NCBI GenBank assembly: GCA_964464595.1
Contig: CAYXGW010000001.1
Coordinates: forward strand, 136,410 to 200,409
From: JADFJB01 sp964464595
Lineage (GTDB): Bacteria > Zhuqueibacterota > JdFR-76 > DREG01
Length of the DNA: 64,000 nucleotides
Reading direction: 5' to 3'
In this document: positions 34,885 to 45,045 of the stretch, in pieces
How the letters are laid out: each line of letters begins with the position of its first letter
How positions within the stretch are numbered: the stretch's first letter is position 1
Notes under the pieces: model-generated
What the model was told of the DNA's origin: nothing
The model's input: only the letters and a program-made list of their open reading frames with translations
Databases searched by the model: none
Position numbers and translations under genes: made by a program

Positions 34885-36333
34885 TTAATTGCGAATAGGC
34901 ACTGAAACTGTAATTTGATGAGTCAAAACATGCGCACCCTGAATTGTTAGAGATCCAGCCGGAGCCAGCAAGATGTCGTTTACTGCAAACGACGAGGCCT
35001 CCGCTACACCAAAGGTAGTAGTCTCAATTCCCGGTCGTCCTGTTCCCATGGTTAAACGACCGGCATACCTAACCTGTATTTCTTTAAAATCAAAGATTAA
35101 ACCCAGGCTTATGGTCCATTCAGTCCAGTGCTCGTTTTGTTTGCGCTTGAATTCTTCAACATAATTTTTCTGTGTTAATCGATATGAAAACATTCTTGCT
35201 TCAATACCTGCCTGGATTGCAGCATGTTCGGTTTCTTTTTTCATAAACCCCATGCGTATTAGTGCATTTGAAAATCGGAAATCATTTTCCACTGTTTTCT
35301 CCCACGGCGGAATAATGTTGCCATTTCGAGAAGTCATATATTCCCCGGCATCTGCCCAGGTGTTGCTCCATATGGGTTCATAAATGACGTCGATCCCGAA
35401 TGTTGAGATCTCTGTGGATTGGGAAAGTCCCAGGCCAAAATTATATGCCCAGGTGTTACCCGGGTCTCGTGGAATATTCATTAACTCATAATTGGGTATC
35501 TTGGGATGATATTTCCGGTTGAATGTAAAAATGCCGCCGATGCGCCAATCACTTTCATGTAGAGGTTGCATATATCCAAGGTGAAATCCCCACATCTTAG
35601 TCTCATCGCGGTTTTCTTCAACCCGTGTTTGCCGTACATTGTGTTCCCAAATCCAATCGGTATAGGTAACTTCGTGGGTCATGTCAAAATAATTGTATAG
35701 AAAAATGGCTTCATACATCCGTGCGTTATCTGTTTCCGAAACAATCCCAAGGCGGACATCCGTAAGGCTTCCAAATTGATCAATTTTCCGGCTAGCCGGG
35801 TATAACAAGTCAACACCGTCCATGCCGTTTAGATCAGCCCGAAATACGCTACCTCCGATGGCTGTATTCTTATCAATTTGCCATCCATATGACCCATAAA
35901 AATACAAATTATTTAAGGAACTTTCACTTAACAATTGTGTGAAACCACCCGGGTCAGCCGATTGCAGCTGTTGAATAGAAACAGCAACCCCACCAAAATG
36001 TTTTTCGGAACCAAATAGTACTGCCAACGGCAAAGAATTACCTCCGCCTAAATCATCTGTAATTCGATAGAAAGTTGGCGAGCTAAACAGGTAAGCACCC
36101 AGGATTTTGTTCCCTTTAGCCGGATTGATAAATGGATCAAGGAATAGATCATCCACGGCGATGGAAATACCGCCTGAACCAAGATTTTGTGAGGGAAAAA
36201 CCATAAACTGGTTTCCGGTCGCAATCGGTACTGTTTTTAACGAGATAACCTGGGCTGACACGGTTATGGGTAAAAATCCAAGAAAAAAATAGAGAAAAAA
36301 TTTTCGCATTCGATTTGCGGATATGGTAAGCAT
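34885..36333 (-). CDS. Outer-membrane beta-barrel protein
   Basis: 482 residues. AAGGAG lies 8 nt before ATG 36333; a second ATG at 36309 would give a cleaner signal peptide (MRKFFLYFFLGFLPITVSAQ). The mature protein has alternating amphipathic strands, many aromatic residues, and ends in a strand with terminal aromatic/charged character (HQITVSVPIRN). The region EHNVRQTRVEENRDETKMWG looks like an exposed loop. It resembles FadL/PorV-like porins in general form, and I cannot name the subfamily. It stands alone. Confidence 0.75.
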   Translation of the reverse strand: MLTISANRMRKFFLYFFLGFLPITVSAQVISLKTVPIATGNQFMVFPSQNLGSGGISIAVDDLFLDPFINPAKGNKILGAYLFSSPTFYRITDDLGGGNSLPLAVLFGSEKHFGGVAVSIQQLQSADPGGFTQLLSESSLNNLYFYGSYGWQIDKNTAIGGSVFRADLNGMDGVDLLYPASRKIDQFGSLTDVRLGIVSETDNARMYEAIFLYNYFDMTHEVTYTDWIWEHNVRQTRVEENRDETKMWGFHLGYMQPLHESDWRIGGIFTFNRKYHPKIPNYELMNIPRDPGNTWAYNFGLGLSQSTEISTFGIDVIYEPIWSNTWADAGEYMTSRNGNIIPPWEKTVENDFRFSNALIRMGFMKKETEHAAIQAGIEARMFSYRLTQKNYVEEFKRKQNEHWTEWTISLGLIFDFKEIQVRYAGRLTMGTGRPGIETTTFGVAEASSFAVNDILLAPAGSLTIQGAHVLTHQITVSVPIRN

Positions 36334-36596
36334 GGTTCATTCTCCTTTTTGAAAATTATTTGTTAATGATAAAGTAGACTGCATATCACCGGGTAAGACA
36401 ATTATAATGCCACCACAATAATACCCCTATAACTCTTCAGGAAAATCGAAGGTAATTTATATAAAATCAAGAGCTTAACGTTTTATTCTATATACTTCAA
36501 TAGAATAAGATTTTAAATTATTCGAAATAGAAATATTATCAGAAAACTGAACAAAGAATCAGATTTTTGATAATTGGTTCAGGTATTTAATTTAGC

Positions 36597-38171
36597 TTAC
36601 TTACTTGTCACACCAAATCCTTCAGGTGCCCGCCGGTGTTGTGTTCCCTGCTCGTACGAATAAACATACTTGATCAAATCAGGTTCACTAAAAAGCCTGC
36701 CGACAAATGTCATTCCCGCCGGCAATGAATCATAAGTAAACCCAATTGGAACCGTGATTGCCGGAAAACCGGTATGGGGTGACATATACTGGCTGTTATC
36801 CCCGGCCGGACTTTCCATATCGCCTACTTTGCGAGGTGGATAGCTCCAGGTTGGATAAACAATGGCATCAACTTTATCCCGATCCATAGCTTGCAAAATA
36901 GCTCCGCGAAAGGCAATGTTGCGCTCATCATGATACAAATCCAGGCAAGGTGGCTCTCTTTCATCCGGAGCTGTCGATGCCTCAAGGGCTCGCTTCAATC
37001 TTCTTTCGATATAAGGAGAATACAATCCCGATTCCGCAATCTCCGCGATTGTTTTGTAGGGAGCCTTTTCTCCTAGCGATGCCAGGTAAAGATTCACATC
37101 ATGCTGGAATAAATCGCACCAGATGTTTTTTCTTAACGAATCGAATTCAGGAATATCAAAAGGATCGATGATTGTCGCTCCCAGTTTTTGCAAATCCTCA
37201 ATTGCCTTTTCCATCAATGCTTTGACTTGCGGATTGATGGTTTCGATATCCATATATTTTCTAAAAACGCCGATTCGCGCTCCTTTCAAGCCATTTTTGT
37301 CGAGGTATTGGCTATAATTTTTCGGTATTTTACCTTCACTTTTCCTGGTGATAGGATCCGCCGGATCATAACCGGCAATCACTTCCAGAATTCTCACAGC
37401 ATCTTCAACCGTCCGAGCCAATGGACCTCCGATGTCGTTACGCAGGTATAGCGGAATGATGCCATCGCGGCTGGTTAGACCCATTGTTGACCGGATGCCT
37501 ACCAAGCCGTTATGTGAAGATGGCCCCCGAATTGAATTTCCAGTATCCGTTCCCAAGCCGACAACACCAAGGTTTGCAGCCACAGCCGCAGCAGTTCCAC
37601 CGCTGGAGCCAGCTGGTACGCGTGTTAAATCATATGGATTTCGCGTGATGCCGGCAATGGAACTAACTGTAACATAAGGGCTGAAAGCCCATTCGGCCAT
37701 ATTCGATTTTGCCAGCACAATTGCTCCGGCTGCCCGGATTTTTCTAACCTGGAATGCATCATCAGGAGGAATGGAGCCTTTCAACGCCAGGGAACCGCCG
37801 GTTGTCTGCAGGTCTTTGGTGTCATAATTATCTTTGACAATGATTGGAATCCCATGCAACGGGCGCAGCTTACCGGTTCGTTTAAACTCTTCATCAAGTC
37901 TATCAGCTATAGCCAATGCATTTGGATTAATAATTATGATAGCATTTAAACGAGTAGATTGGTCGTATCTTTTAATCCGTTCAAGATAACCTTCTACCAG
38001 CATACGGCTGGTGATTTTTCCTGAACGCATGGCTTGGTGAATATCGGAAATGGTTGTTTCGACCAATTGAAACTGTTCCTGATTTTGTGCAATTGCTACT
38101 AGATTAATCTTCAAAACAATAATAATAAAAACCACTGATGTCCATATCATTCTAAATTGATTTTTTCTCAT
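36597..38171 (-). CDS. Secreted amidase-signature family enzyme
   Basis: 524 residues. The N-terminal signal anchor is WTSVVFIIIVLKINLVAIAQ. The Ser-cisSer-Lys centre is visible: Lys in IPIIVKDNYDTKDLQTTGG, the glycine-serine loop PAGSSGGTAAAVAANLG, and the nucleophile region DTGNSIRGPSSHNGLVG. Family enzymes hydrolyse amides, and exported members often act on peptides or amide nutrients. The length is normal. It stands alone with a palindromic repeat upstream. Confidence 0.9.
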   Translation of the reverse strand: MRKNQFRMIWTSVVFIIIVLKINLVAIAQNQEQFQLVETTISDIHQAMRSGKITSRMLVEGYLERIKRYDQSTRLNAIIIINPNALAIADRLDEEFKRTGKLRPLHGIPIIVKDNYDTKDLQTTGGSLALKGSIPPDDAFQVRKIRAAGAIVLAKSNMAEWAFSPYVTVSSIAGITRNPYDLTRVPAGSSGGTAAAVAANLGVVGLGTDTGNSIRGPSSHNGLVGIRSTMGLTSRDGIIPLYLRNDIGGPLARTVEDAVRILEVIAGYDPADPITRKSEGKIPKNYSQYLDKNGLKGARIGVFRKYMDIETINPQVKALMEKAIEDLQKLGATIIDPFDIPEFDSLRKNIWCDLFQHDVNLYLASLGEKAPYKTIAEIAESGLYSPYIERRLKRALEASTAPDEREPPCLDLYHDERNIAFRGAILQAMDRDKVDAIVYPTWSYPPRKVGDMESPAGDNSQYMSPHTGFPAITVPIGFTYDSLPAGMTFVGRLFSEPDLIKYVYSYEQGTQHRRAPEGFGVTSK

Positions 38172-38657
38172 GGGTTTTTGCCTTTCTCAAAAAATTTTGG
38201 TTGAATAATGAGTTCATATTAAAAAGGTAAATACCGATTCCATCGTTATCATAAGTATTTGTTTGAGTGTCTAAATTTTTTATCAAAAGCGATGGAATCG
38301 GTTTTTAGAGTAGACTCAAAAATAATAATTAAAACAGATAACTACAAGTGTATAATTGTTCATCATAAAAATGAATACTTTTACGTATTCTTAGCAAAGA
38401 AATGGGATTAGTAACCCTGAATGATGCAAATATAAAAACCGCTAAAGCAGTTGAGATCTATTGATAATCCTATTAGCACCTGGCTTAAGAGGGTGTTAAT
38501 GATAAATAAACAATATGTTTATAACCATTTCAACGGTTTTCACACATTCATATGAATAATTCTGCTCAGTATTATCCGGTGAATTGATTTAGAATATTTA
38601 TTTTTTGTCGATGATTAGACAGCTCTAAAAAAAAATTCATATCAAGGAATCATTGAG
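38172..38657. repeat. Gene-free gap with a 13-bp inverted repeat (38233-38302)
   Basis: ACCGATTCCATCG (38233-38245) is the exact reverse complement of CGATGGAATCGGT (38290-38302), with a 44-bp loop. A related element with arms containing GATTCCATC/GATGGAATC lies at 58567-58648. The remaining sequence holds no gene; promoters of the flanking divergent genes must be here. Confidence 0.7.
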
Positions 38658-39614
38658 TTGGGAATTTTTGAGAAAATTCGATCGCATGCTGCAATAGCAA
38701 GCGGTAATTTTGCCTCCATGTTTAAGAATATTGAAGTACCGCCGCTTCCGGCTGTGGCCACTCGCCTGATCTCGGAATTTAACCATCCGGAACCCGACAT
38801 GCAAAAAATAGCAAGAATTATATCATCAGATTTGGAAATCAGTTCAAAAGTAATCAGAACCGTAAACTCATCTCTTTTCGGATTGCCCAATCAAATCAAA
38901 AGCATTCACCATGCAATTCCTTTACTGGGACTTCGGAGTATTCGGACGATTGCGCTTTCGTATACGATGAAGAAATCTCTGCCAAAACCGCCTGGCATAC
39001 TTTTTAATCATGAAGCTTTCTGGACAGATTCCCTTTCTCGCGCATTGTTAGCTCGGTCTTTAACACATTATTTTAGACCTGGTGAGAAAGATGAAGCATT
39101 CACTGCAATGCTGTTGGCAGATATTGCACTGCCGGTTTTGTTAAGTGTTTGGAGCAATTATTATTCGCCGATTTTTTCACAATGGCAAGACAATTGCGAG
39201 CGCTTATCTCAAATCGAACGAAAAGATTTTGGCTGGGATCATGCACAAGCCGGCGCCTGGATTTTAAAATCGTGGGATTTTCCCGATGAATTTGTCTGCC
39301 TGGTTGGTGTACACAATTTAACCATTGATGAACTTCAAAATCTGGGTCTGGAAAAAACAATTGCTCTTCCTTTAGCTGCTGCTTCTTTGTTGCCCAGCGT
39401 ACTTAAACCCGATGAAAAAAGAGCAAAGTTAATGAATGAAACGATAATGAATTCCTTTGCAATGTCAGAGGATTATTTCCGAAATATGGTTTCCGATATT
39501 CAATTTAGTTTTGCTGAAATGAGAGACCAGTTCGATTTGAAGGATCAGAAATTCAATGTTTTTGAACTGGTATTGAATTGTATAAATTGGGCTTGTGAGG
39601 AGCAAAAAGTATGA
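38658..39614 (+). CDS. HDOD-domain protein
   Basis: 318 residues from a TTG start with AAGGAAT upstream. The HDOD hallmark is clear: LPPLPAVATRLIS-type start (EVPPLPAVATRLISEFN), then IARIISSDLEISSKVIRTVN and SIHHAIPLLGLRSIRTIAL. HDOD proteins are catalytically degenerate HD domains that take part in signalling and stress or motility regulation. The stop overlaps the next gene start (ATGA), so it is co-translated with the HPP membrane protein. Confidence 0.9.
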   Translation: MGIFEKIRSHAAIASGNFASMFKNIEVPPLPAVATRLISEFNHPEPDMQKIARIISSDLEISSKVIRTVNSSLFGLPNQIKSIHHAIPLLGLRSIRTIALSYTMKKSLPKPPGILFNHEAFWTDSLSRALLARSLTHYFRPGEKDEAFTAMLLADIALPVLLSVWSNYYSPIFSQWQDNCERLSQIERKDFGWDHAQAGAWILKSWDFPDEFVCLVGVHNLTIDELQNLGLEKTIALPLAAASLLPSVLKPDEKRAKLMNETIMNSFAMSEDYFRNMVSDIQFSFAEMRDQFDLKDQKFNVFELVLNCINWACEEQKV

Positions 39615-40321
39615 GCACTTCGCAACCCAAAAATCCGCAGCAAACACGGCTATTCAGAATCATTAGAATCTTAACCCATTTACAACCTGGTTACCTGGTT
39701 CGATCCATGAAAAATCCACAGGTTGTGGTTATTTTATTTGCGATGATTAGTGGAGGATTGGCTTTAGGAATTATTACGACAATCGCTTTTCTTACTGAAT
39801 TTCCATTATTATTCCCACCCCTTGGCGCGTCTGCATTTATCTTGTTCTATACTCCCATGTCAGAACAAGCAAGCCCCAGGCATGTAATTCTAGCTCACAC
39901 ATTCTGTCTATTTTTAGGTTTGCTTTCCATTCATTTTCTGGCACTTTATTTTTTCGATTCAAATACCCTGGACCTAACGGTAATGAGTTGGTTACACGTT
40001 GCAGCGATAGCCTTAGCTATGGTACTTTCAACAACATTGATGATTTCTTTTAAATTTGAACATCCACCGGCAGCTGCAACAGCCCTGATCGCATCTATGG
40101 GTTACATTCTAAATTCAACGCAAATAATCGGATTTATTGCCGCTGTGATACTATTGGTTTTAGAAGCTTATCTCTTTAATCGAATTATTGGCGGAATTCC
40201 ATATCCACGTTGGCGATATAATCAAAAGATTGCACAGGATTACAAAGAGCTGGCCGACTTAAGCAGTAAAAAATCCAGGATGGGTGAGCAGTTGACAACC
40301 AGTATATTTCATAAACGATAG
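39611..40321 (+). CDS. HPP-family integral membrane protein
   Basis: 236 residues with about four membrane helices. LFPPLGASAFILFYTPMSEQ and FKFEHPPAAATALIASMGY carry the HPP-family motifs; some members move nitrite across membranes. There is no CBS domain here. The C-terminal tail is charged and cytoplasmic. It is coupled to the HDOD gene by an ATGA overlap, which suggests regulated membrane function. Confidence 0.88.
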   Translation: MSTSQPKNPQQTRLFRIIRILTHLQPGYLVRSMKNPQVVVILFAMISGGLALGIITTIAFLTEFPLLFPPLGASAFILFYTPMSEQASPRHVILAHTFCLFLGLLSIHFLALYFFDSNTLDLTVMSWLHVAAIALAMVLSTTLMISFKFEHPPAAATALIASMGYILNSTQIIGFIAAVILLVLEAYLFNRIIGGIPYPRWRYNQKIAQDYKELADLSSKKSRMGEQLTTSIFHKR

Positions 40322-40494
40322 GCAGTGTTTATTTCAATTCCATAACCTTTTTAGTCCATGCTAATCTAATTTCAATCCAGCCTCTGTTTTTCCATTTTTT
40401 ATTTCAAAGATATTTTGTAACATGTGGCTTTTATCAATCGTATTTTCTCTTCAATTAACAAAAGTTTTAATCCTCAAATAGTGGAGGTATTGTT

Positions 40495-41046
40495 ATGAAA
40501 CGCGTCATACCATATCTAACCTTATTTGTTGTTAGCCTCACCTTCGTTGGTGCAAGTCAATTAATGGCTCAGGACAAAAAGGTCAATTGGGAGTCTTTTC
40601 GAGAAAATCTTGTAAAGAATCTTTCCTCAGATAATCCCGGCATTAGAGAATCAGCTCTACAGCTTATTAATCGATATAGTGTTGAACTGGGATTAAAGGC
40701 AGATGAAGTAGACAATGAAATTATGAAATTATTTCAGAATAACCTGGAACAAAATTTAGCTTCATCAAATTACGGCGTCCGGCAGTCTGCAATACAATTA
40801 ATTACGCAATATGGTAATAAATTCAAGCTGAATAGAGAGGCAATATTTTCTTTGATGAGCGTATATCGATATGAAAAAGATATTAACTTTCGCAAAATGG
40901 CCCTGGCTGCGCTTCATAAAACAGGAGATAAATGGGCGATGGGTTTTCTGAAAACAAGCATTGATTTCGAAAAGGATGAGTCGTTAAGACACATCATTCA
41001 AGCCATTGTTCGCGATTATGAATCATTAAAAGCTTCCGCCCCTTGA
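40495..41046 (+). CDS. Secreted HEAT-like repeat protein, 183 aa
   Basis: GGAGGT precedes the ATG. The signal peptide ends near LMAQD. Two similar ~45-residue units are visible, each starting LSSDNPGIRESALQLINRY or LASSNYGVRQSAIQLITQY, followed by two further helices. It is likely a periplasmic helical repeat protein acting as an adaptor. A strong terminator follows, so it is a single-gene unit. Confidence 0.8.
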   Translation: MKRVIPYLTLFVVSLTFVGASQLMAQDKKVNWESFRENLVKNLSSDNPGIRESALQLINRYSVELGLKADEVDNEIMKLFQNNLEQNLASSNYGVRQSAIQLITQYGNKFKLNREAIFSLMSVYRYEKDINFRKMALAALHKTGDKWAMGFLKTSIDFEKDESLRHIIQAIVRDYESLKASAP

Positions 41047-41071
41047 TGGTTTTAAGATAAATTGATTATCA

Positions 41072-41108
41072 AACAGGCTGTCTATATTTTTGGACAGCCT
41101 GTTTTTTA
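41072..41108 (+). terminator. Rho-independent terminator
   Basis: AACAGGCTGTC (41072-41082) pairs perfectly with GACAGCCTGTT (41093-41103) around a 10-nt loop, followed by a T-run. It ends the HEAT-like gene's transcript. Confidence 0.9.
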
Positions 41109-41294
41109 TTTGAGCTCTAAAAAATTATTTATAGGATATTGATTCAGACCTTCCAGTGTTTAATATTGACATCGAAAAATTGCTCGAAATTGAATCATCA
41201 CGAAAAAATCAGATTATTAAGCAATAAAATTAGTTTTTAACAAAGTGATTTAATCGACCTATTCTTTCTGATTACCCTATTCTATTTATTAATT

Positions 41295-42584
41295 CTAAAT
41301 TTTATTCTTCAAATACTCAGGATTTATTTTTATAGTCTCAGCTAAAAAATACTGGTATTTATCTATTTGATTTATAGCCTTGCTAATTTGTCCTGCCCGA
41401 AAATACAATTCCGCATCTTTTGTTTCCAGCCTCAAAGCACGCTTAATTATTGGCATCGCGTCATTAGCCCTGCCACTCTTAAACAAAACCCAGGCATAGG
41501 TTTCAAGAACCTCAATATGACCAGGTCTGCGAATTAATTCCTTCTCCATTCGATATTGTGCTTCTCTAAGATTAACATTGTAAACAGAACCATATCTTGC
41601 GTATTCCAAATTGATATTCCAGCCATTCTTTTCGTAATTGCTAAATATCTCAAACACTTTTTTGATTATTTCATCAGCTTGCTTTTTCTTACCAGCCGCT
41701 GTGTAAACATCAGTCAATAATTCCAAAATACCATGATCCGGAGCTATTTCGTATGCATGCAGTAAAAGCGAAACAGCTTCATCGTATTTTTGTTGTGCTA
41801 TTCTGATTTCTGCCAGTCCACTCATCGCATGCACATAACCAGGGGATTCTTGTAAGATTCCAGTAAAGATAGATTCGGCTGTTTCCAAATCTCCTTTGTC
41901 CAAAAAAAGGTCTCCCAGGTAAAATAAAGCCCATGCACGGTTTTCGTAGCCAGGTACTCCGGCGCTTGCCGCCAATTTCATAGCAGCAATTGCACCTTCC
42001 GGGTCTCCGTGCAGCTCCCGTAAATAAGAAACCCGGCTATAAGAACGTAAATCAGGTCGAATACTCATCATCTTATCACAGTACTCAACAGCTTTCTCAT
42101 AATTGCCAAGCTCAGCATTAGCATCTACAAGAATTCCATAAGCATAAGCCAAATAGGGGTTTATTTGGATAGCTTCTTCTGCCAGAGGAATCGCCTCCTC
42201 GAAGCGATGTTTGGTTACATATAGAGTGGCATTTATAGCTAATGCAAGAGCATTGTCAGTATCCAATTCTAATGCACTTCTAATTATTTTCTCAGCTTCG
42301 CTAGTGTATTTGATTTCCTGTCCCGTACTTCTGCCAATTTTTAAATAGTGTTGGGCAAGCGCTATGTATGGATCAACTTCTGCCGGATTGTTTTCGATTT
42401 CATATAAATAGTATTGAATCGTTCTCTCCGATGATTGGATGGACGATGTGGCATTTTCCAGGTCGGAACCGATAACCAGGTTTGGGATCTTGACTTTTTT
42501 TTCAGCGGATCCAATGGCTAAATAATAAACAAAAACTAACAATGATAAAACTGTAATGATACCGAATATTTTTTTAGAACTCAT
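41295..42584 (-). CDS. Membrane-anchored TPR protein
   Basis: 429 residues. An N-terminal helix (IFGIITVLSLLVFVYYLAI) anchors the protein, and the rest is a chain of about nine TPR units (for example AYGILVDANAELGNYEKAVE and YLGDLFLDKGDLETAESIF). GGAGAG precedes the ATG. It follows the DUF4331 gene by 75 bp on the same strand and is probably its operon partner. DUF4331 and TPR neighbours recur in many environmental genomes, although the joint function is unknown. Confidence 0.88.
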   Translation of the reverse strand: MSSKKIFGIITVLSLLVFVYYLAIGSAEKKVKIPNLVIGSDLENATSSIQSSERTIQYYLYEIENNPAEVDPYIALAQHYLKIGRSTGQEIKYTSEAEKIIRSALELDTDNALALAINATLYVTKHRFEEAIPLAEEAIQINPYLAYAYGILVDANAELGNYEKAVEYCDKMMSIRPDLRSYSRVSYLRELHGDPEGAIAAMKLAASAGVPGYENRAWALFYLGDLFLDKGDLETAESIFTGILQESPGYVHAMSGLAEIRIAQQKYDEAVSLLLHAYEIAPDHGILELLTDVYTAAGKKKQADEIIKKVFEIFSNYEKNGWNINLEYARYGSVYNVNLREAQYRMEKELIRRPGHIEVLETYAWVLFKSGRANDAMPIIKRALRLETKDAELYFRAGQISKAINQIDKYQYFLAETIKINPEYLKNKI

Positions 42585-42659
42585 GAAACTCTCCGAATAC
42601 GAATTGGGAGTTCAACAACAGGGTGAGAAGCCCTGCGAAGAACTCCCTTTTCCGATTTA

Positions 42660-44732
42660 CTACTTCAACAAAAGTGCTTTTTTGGCTGGAACCACTTCAT
42701 TACCTACTTTAAGTCTAAAATAATAGGTACCGCTCGGCATATTACTGGCATTCCAGGCTACGGTATATGTTCCGGGGGTTTGCCTTTCATCCACAATGGT
42801 ATCCACCAATCGACCAAGAGAATTGAAAATTCTAAGCTGGATTTCATTTTCTTTGGAAACATGGTATTGGATTTCAGTCGATGGATTAAATGGGTTGGGA
42901 TAATTCTGTTCGAGAAAAAAGGCTTTTGGAATGGAATAACCAAGTCCTGAAGTTGAGATACTCGTCGTTGTCGGATCTTCCGCAGTTAATTGCTTGTTGT
43001 AATCGTATCCACGATGTGGAGCTGCAACATATGGAAATGAATCCTTAAACGGCAAATCATTTTGTTGAGGTCCTGCATGGTAGGTTAAAACACCCACTAA
43101 ATCGTCAGTTACCGGTGAGGGTGATGAGTTTGGATCATAGTCATCGTACCACAATCCAATAGCAGCGAGAACAACACCGCCAACAGCCTGTAATTCGATG
43201 CGAGTTACATCATCTTCCAGGCGTCTGCCGTTGGGAAATCCATCCATATTGGGGATGAACTGCAAATCCGACGTTGCATTAAAACGCGAATCGGTTAAGC
43301 CAAGAACCGCAGCTTGAACCAATCCTAGAGAACTAAAATCTCCACTATCCCGGGGAGTTGCCGGAACCGCCATATTCAGGCGCAGCATATCCCCAAGAGT
43401 CGGCAAAAAATTGTTAATAAACGGTTTGCCTTCTGCTAAAGGATCGCCGCCCTTTCCAGTCGCCAATTGATAAGGTCGTAGATTCGGCACTCCAGTGTAA
43501 AATATCGGCAAGATATCGACGGAGCGTGGATTACCCTCTTGCAGTAAAACAGGTCCAAAAGATGATGAATGCAGTGCAGTTCCGACCAATGCATCATCCG
43601 GCAAACCAAAAAGCCCATCGGCGTTATTTGTAAAATCGAAGGCTCCCAATGAAGCAGTTTGGATTCGTAAAGCCGCAAATGCCGGAACTGCGCCACCGAA
43701 AAGAGCATCATCCATATAGAGGGCAAGTTCAGGGTTAGTGAAATTGGCGGCAAATTCCAGATCGTCATAAGGCGTTAATGCATTCCAGCGATCCTTCGTC
43801 CCAACCGGAATGATTACTTCGTTGGTCAACGGCATTCCTAAACGGGCGACTTGAACCCAGTCTCCGGAATAGGCAGGTTTGGAACCGTCTGTGTTTAAAG
43901 TCTTGATCTGCGGTCGACTGCAGGTGCTCCAGACCCCAATCACAAAATCCGTGTCTAAAATATCTACAGCCATATCAACACTCTTGCCATCTTTTTGCAA
44001 AATCTCGATGGGTATTTGTAGAGCGATGGTACTGATATTAAATCCGGCCACACCATCCCGCGGCTCATCGACGCCGCCATCGCCAAACTTCCGGGTTTGT
44101 CCCAGGTCGAAGACGCCACCCAAATCAACAAAAAAGGGATCATCAGCCGGGCCGCAATAAATGGTCTCACCGCTACTGGCGGTGGTTATTGCGTTGTTAA
44201 TTAAAGCATCATAGGTCGTGCTTAAACCTACCTCGCTTTCAATTGAACGAGGGCCGATGTTGGGCGGCGGAACCACCCCACCCGTGACGATGGTTTCCCA
44301 GGTTGCACCGCCATCTGTAGTCCTTTGCGCAGTATAAGTCTTTTTTAAATTCTCGGCGCCCAGGCGAATATTAAAAAAAGTAGTGGGGTCTTCATTTACC
44401 TCATCAAAAGTGAATCGATAAATGATATCCTCACCTGTTGTTCCGGTTGAATTATCAATGTGTATTTCATAACGAATATTTTCCCCGAATGAAGAATAAT
44501 TGGGGCCGCCCTCGGGTAATTGCAGTGGGATAAAATTGGCAATAATGGTTACCGTGTTTGGATTATCCGGACTTCGAAAAGCATATAAATCCGTCGGATC
44601 TGCCTGGGGATCGTTTGAAATCAATGGCGCTTCACGATGACTGGACGCCTCGATGAGCACAATTCCCTGCCATACCAAATAGGGCAATAGTGCAATTGCT
44701 GCAATCATGAAAAGTATTCTCTTTTTACTCAT
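42660..44732 (-). CDS. DUF4331 protein with C-terminal Por/FlgD-like sorting domain
   Basis: I take ATG 44732 because GGAGGAAGG lies directly upstream; this gives 690 residues. A signal anchor (RILFMIAAIALLPYLVW) is followed by the DUF4331 start SSHREAPLISNDPQADPTDL and a long beta-rich body. The last ~85 residues (FLEQNYPNPFNPSTEIQY, then FNSLGRLVDTI and SGTYYFRLKVG) form the FlgD-like C-terminal domain typical of cell-surface proteins in the FCB group. It is likely exported and attached to the surface. It is the first gene of an operon with the TPR gene. Confidence 0.92.
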   Translation of the reverse strand: MSKKRILFMIAAIALLPYLVWQGIVLIEASSHREAPLISNDPQADPTDLYAFRSPDNPNTVTIIANFIPLQLPEGGPNYSSFGENIRYEIHIDNSTGTTGEDIIYRFTFDEVNEDPTTFFNIRLGAENLKKTYTAQRTTDGGATWETIVTGGVVPPPNIGPRSIESEVGLSTTYDALINNAITTASSGETIYCGPADDPFFVDLGGVFDLGQTRKFGDGGVDEPRDGVAGFNISTIALQIPIEILQKDGKSVDMAVDILDTDFVIGVWSTCSRPQIKTLNTDGSKPAYSGDWVQVARLGMPLTNEVIIPVGTKDRWNALTPYDDLEFAANFTNPELALYMDDALFGGAVPAFAALRIQTASLGAFDFTNNADGLFGLPDDALVGTALHSSSFGPVLLQEGNPRSVDILPIFYTGVPNLRPYQLATGKGGDPLAEGKPFINNFLPTLGDMLRLNMAVPATPRDSGDFSSLGLVQAAVLGLTDSRFNATSDLQFIPNMDGFPNGRRLEDDVTRIELQAVGGVVLAAIGLWYDDYDPNSSPSPVTDDLVGVLTYHAGPQQNDLPFKDSFPYVAAPHRGYDYNKQLTAEDPTTTSISTSGLGYSIPKAFFLEQNYPNPFNPSTEIQYHVSKENEIQLRIFNSLGRLVDTIVDERQTPGTYTVAWNASNMPSGTYYFRLKVGNEVVPAKKALLLK

Positions 44733-44898
44733 ACCTTCCTCCGCTGTTAATGGTGAATAAATCATTGATGAACGATTGCCATTTGCAACGTTTAATAGAT
44801 AACAACGAAGTAATTGGAAATTTGGATTTATTCAGATTAGAATTTGTTTATAAAAGAGGACACGGCGATTAACTTGTTGCGGCTTTAGCTGCTGCCTT

Positions 44899-45022
44899 TG
44901 CTACGTAGCTGAGCCGCAAAGGATGACAGTGCACGTAACCTGCTAATTTAAAATAACTTCCGAAGGCCACAGAAGCAAGCCAAAAAGTCTGTGCCTTTTG
45001 CCGGCTCCAGCTGTTGTTAGCA
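44899..45022 (-). other. attC-like site with an extrahelical G, after the TPR-like gene
   Basis: On the minus strand, 23 bp after the stop: TGCTAAC, AA, then arm CAGCTGGAGCCG, a ~75-nt middle with its own stem, then arm CGGCTCAGCT, then ACGTAGCA. The arms pair fully except for one extra G, which matches the conserved extrahelical base of attC. The final box lacks one T of GTTAGCA. Confidence 0.65.
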
Positions 45023-45045
45023 GCCCCTTTACACAAATCAATAAT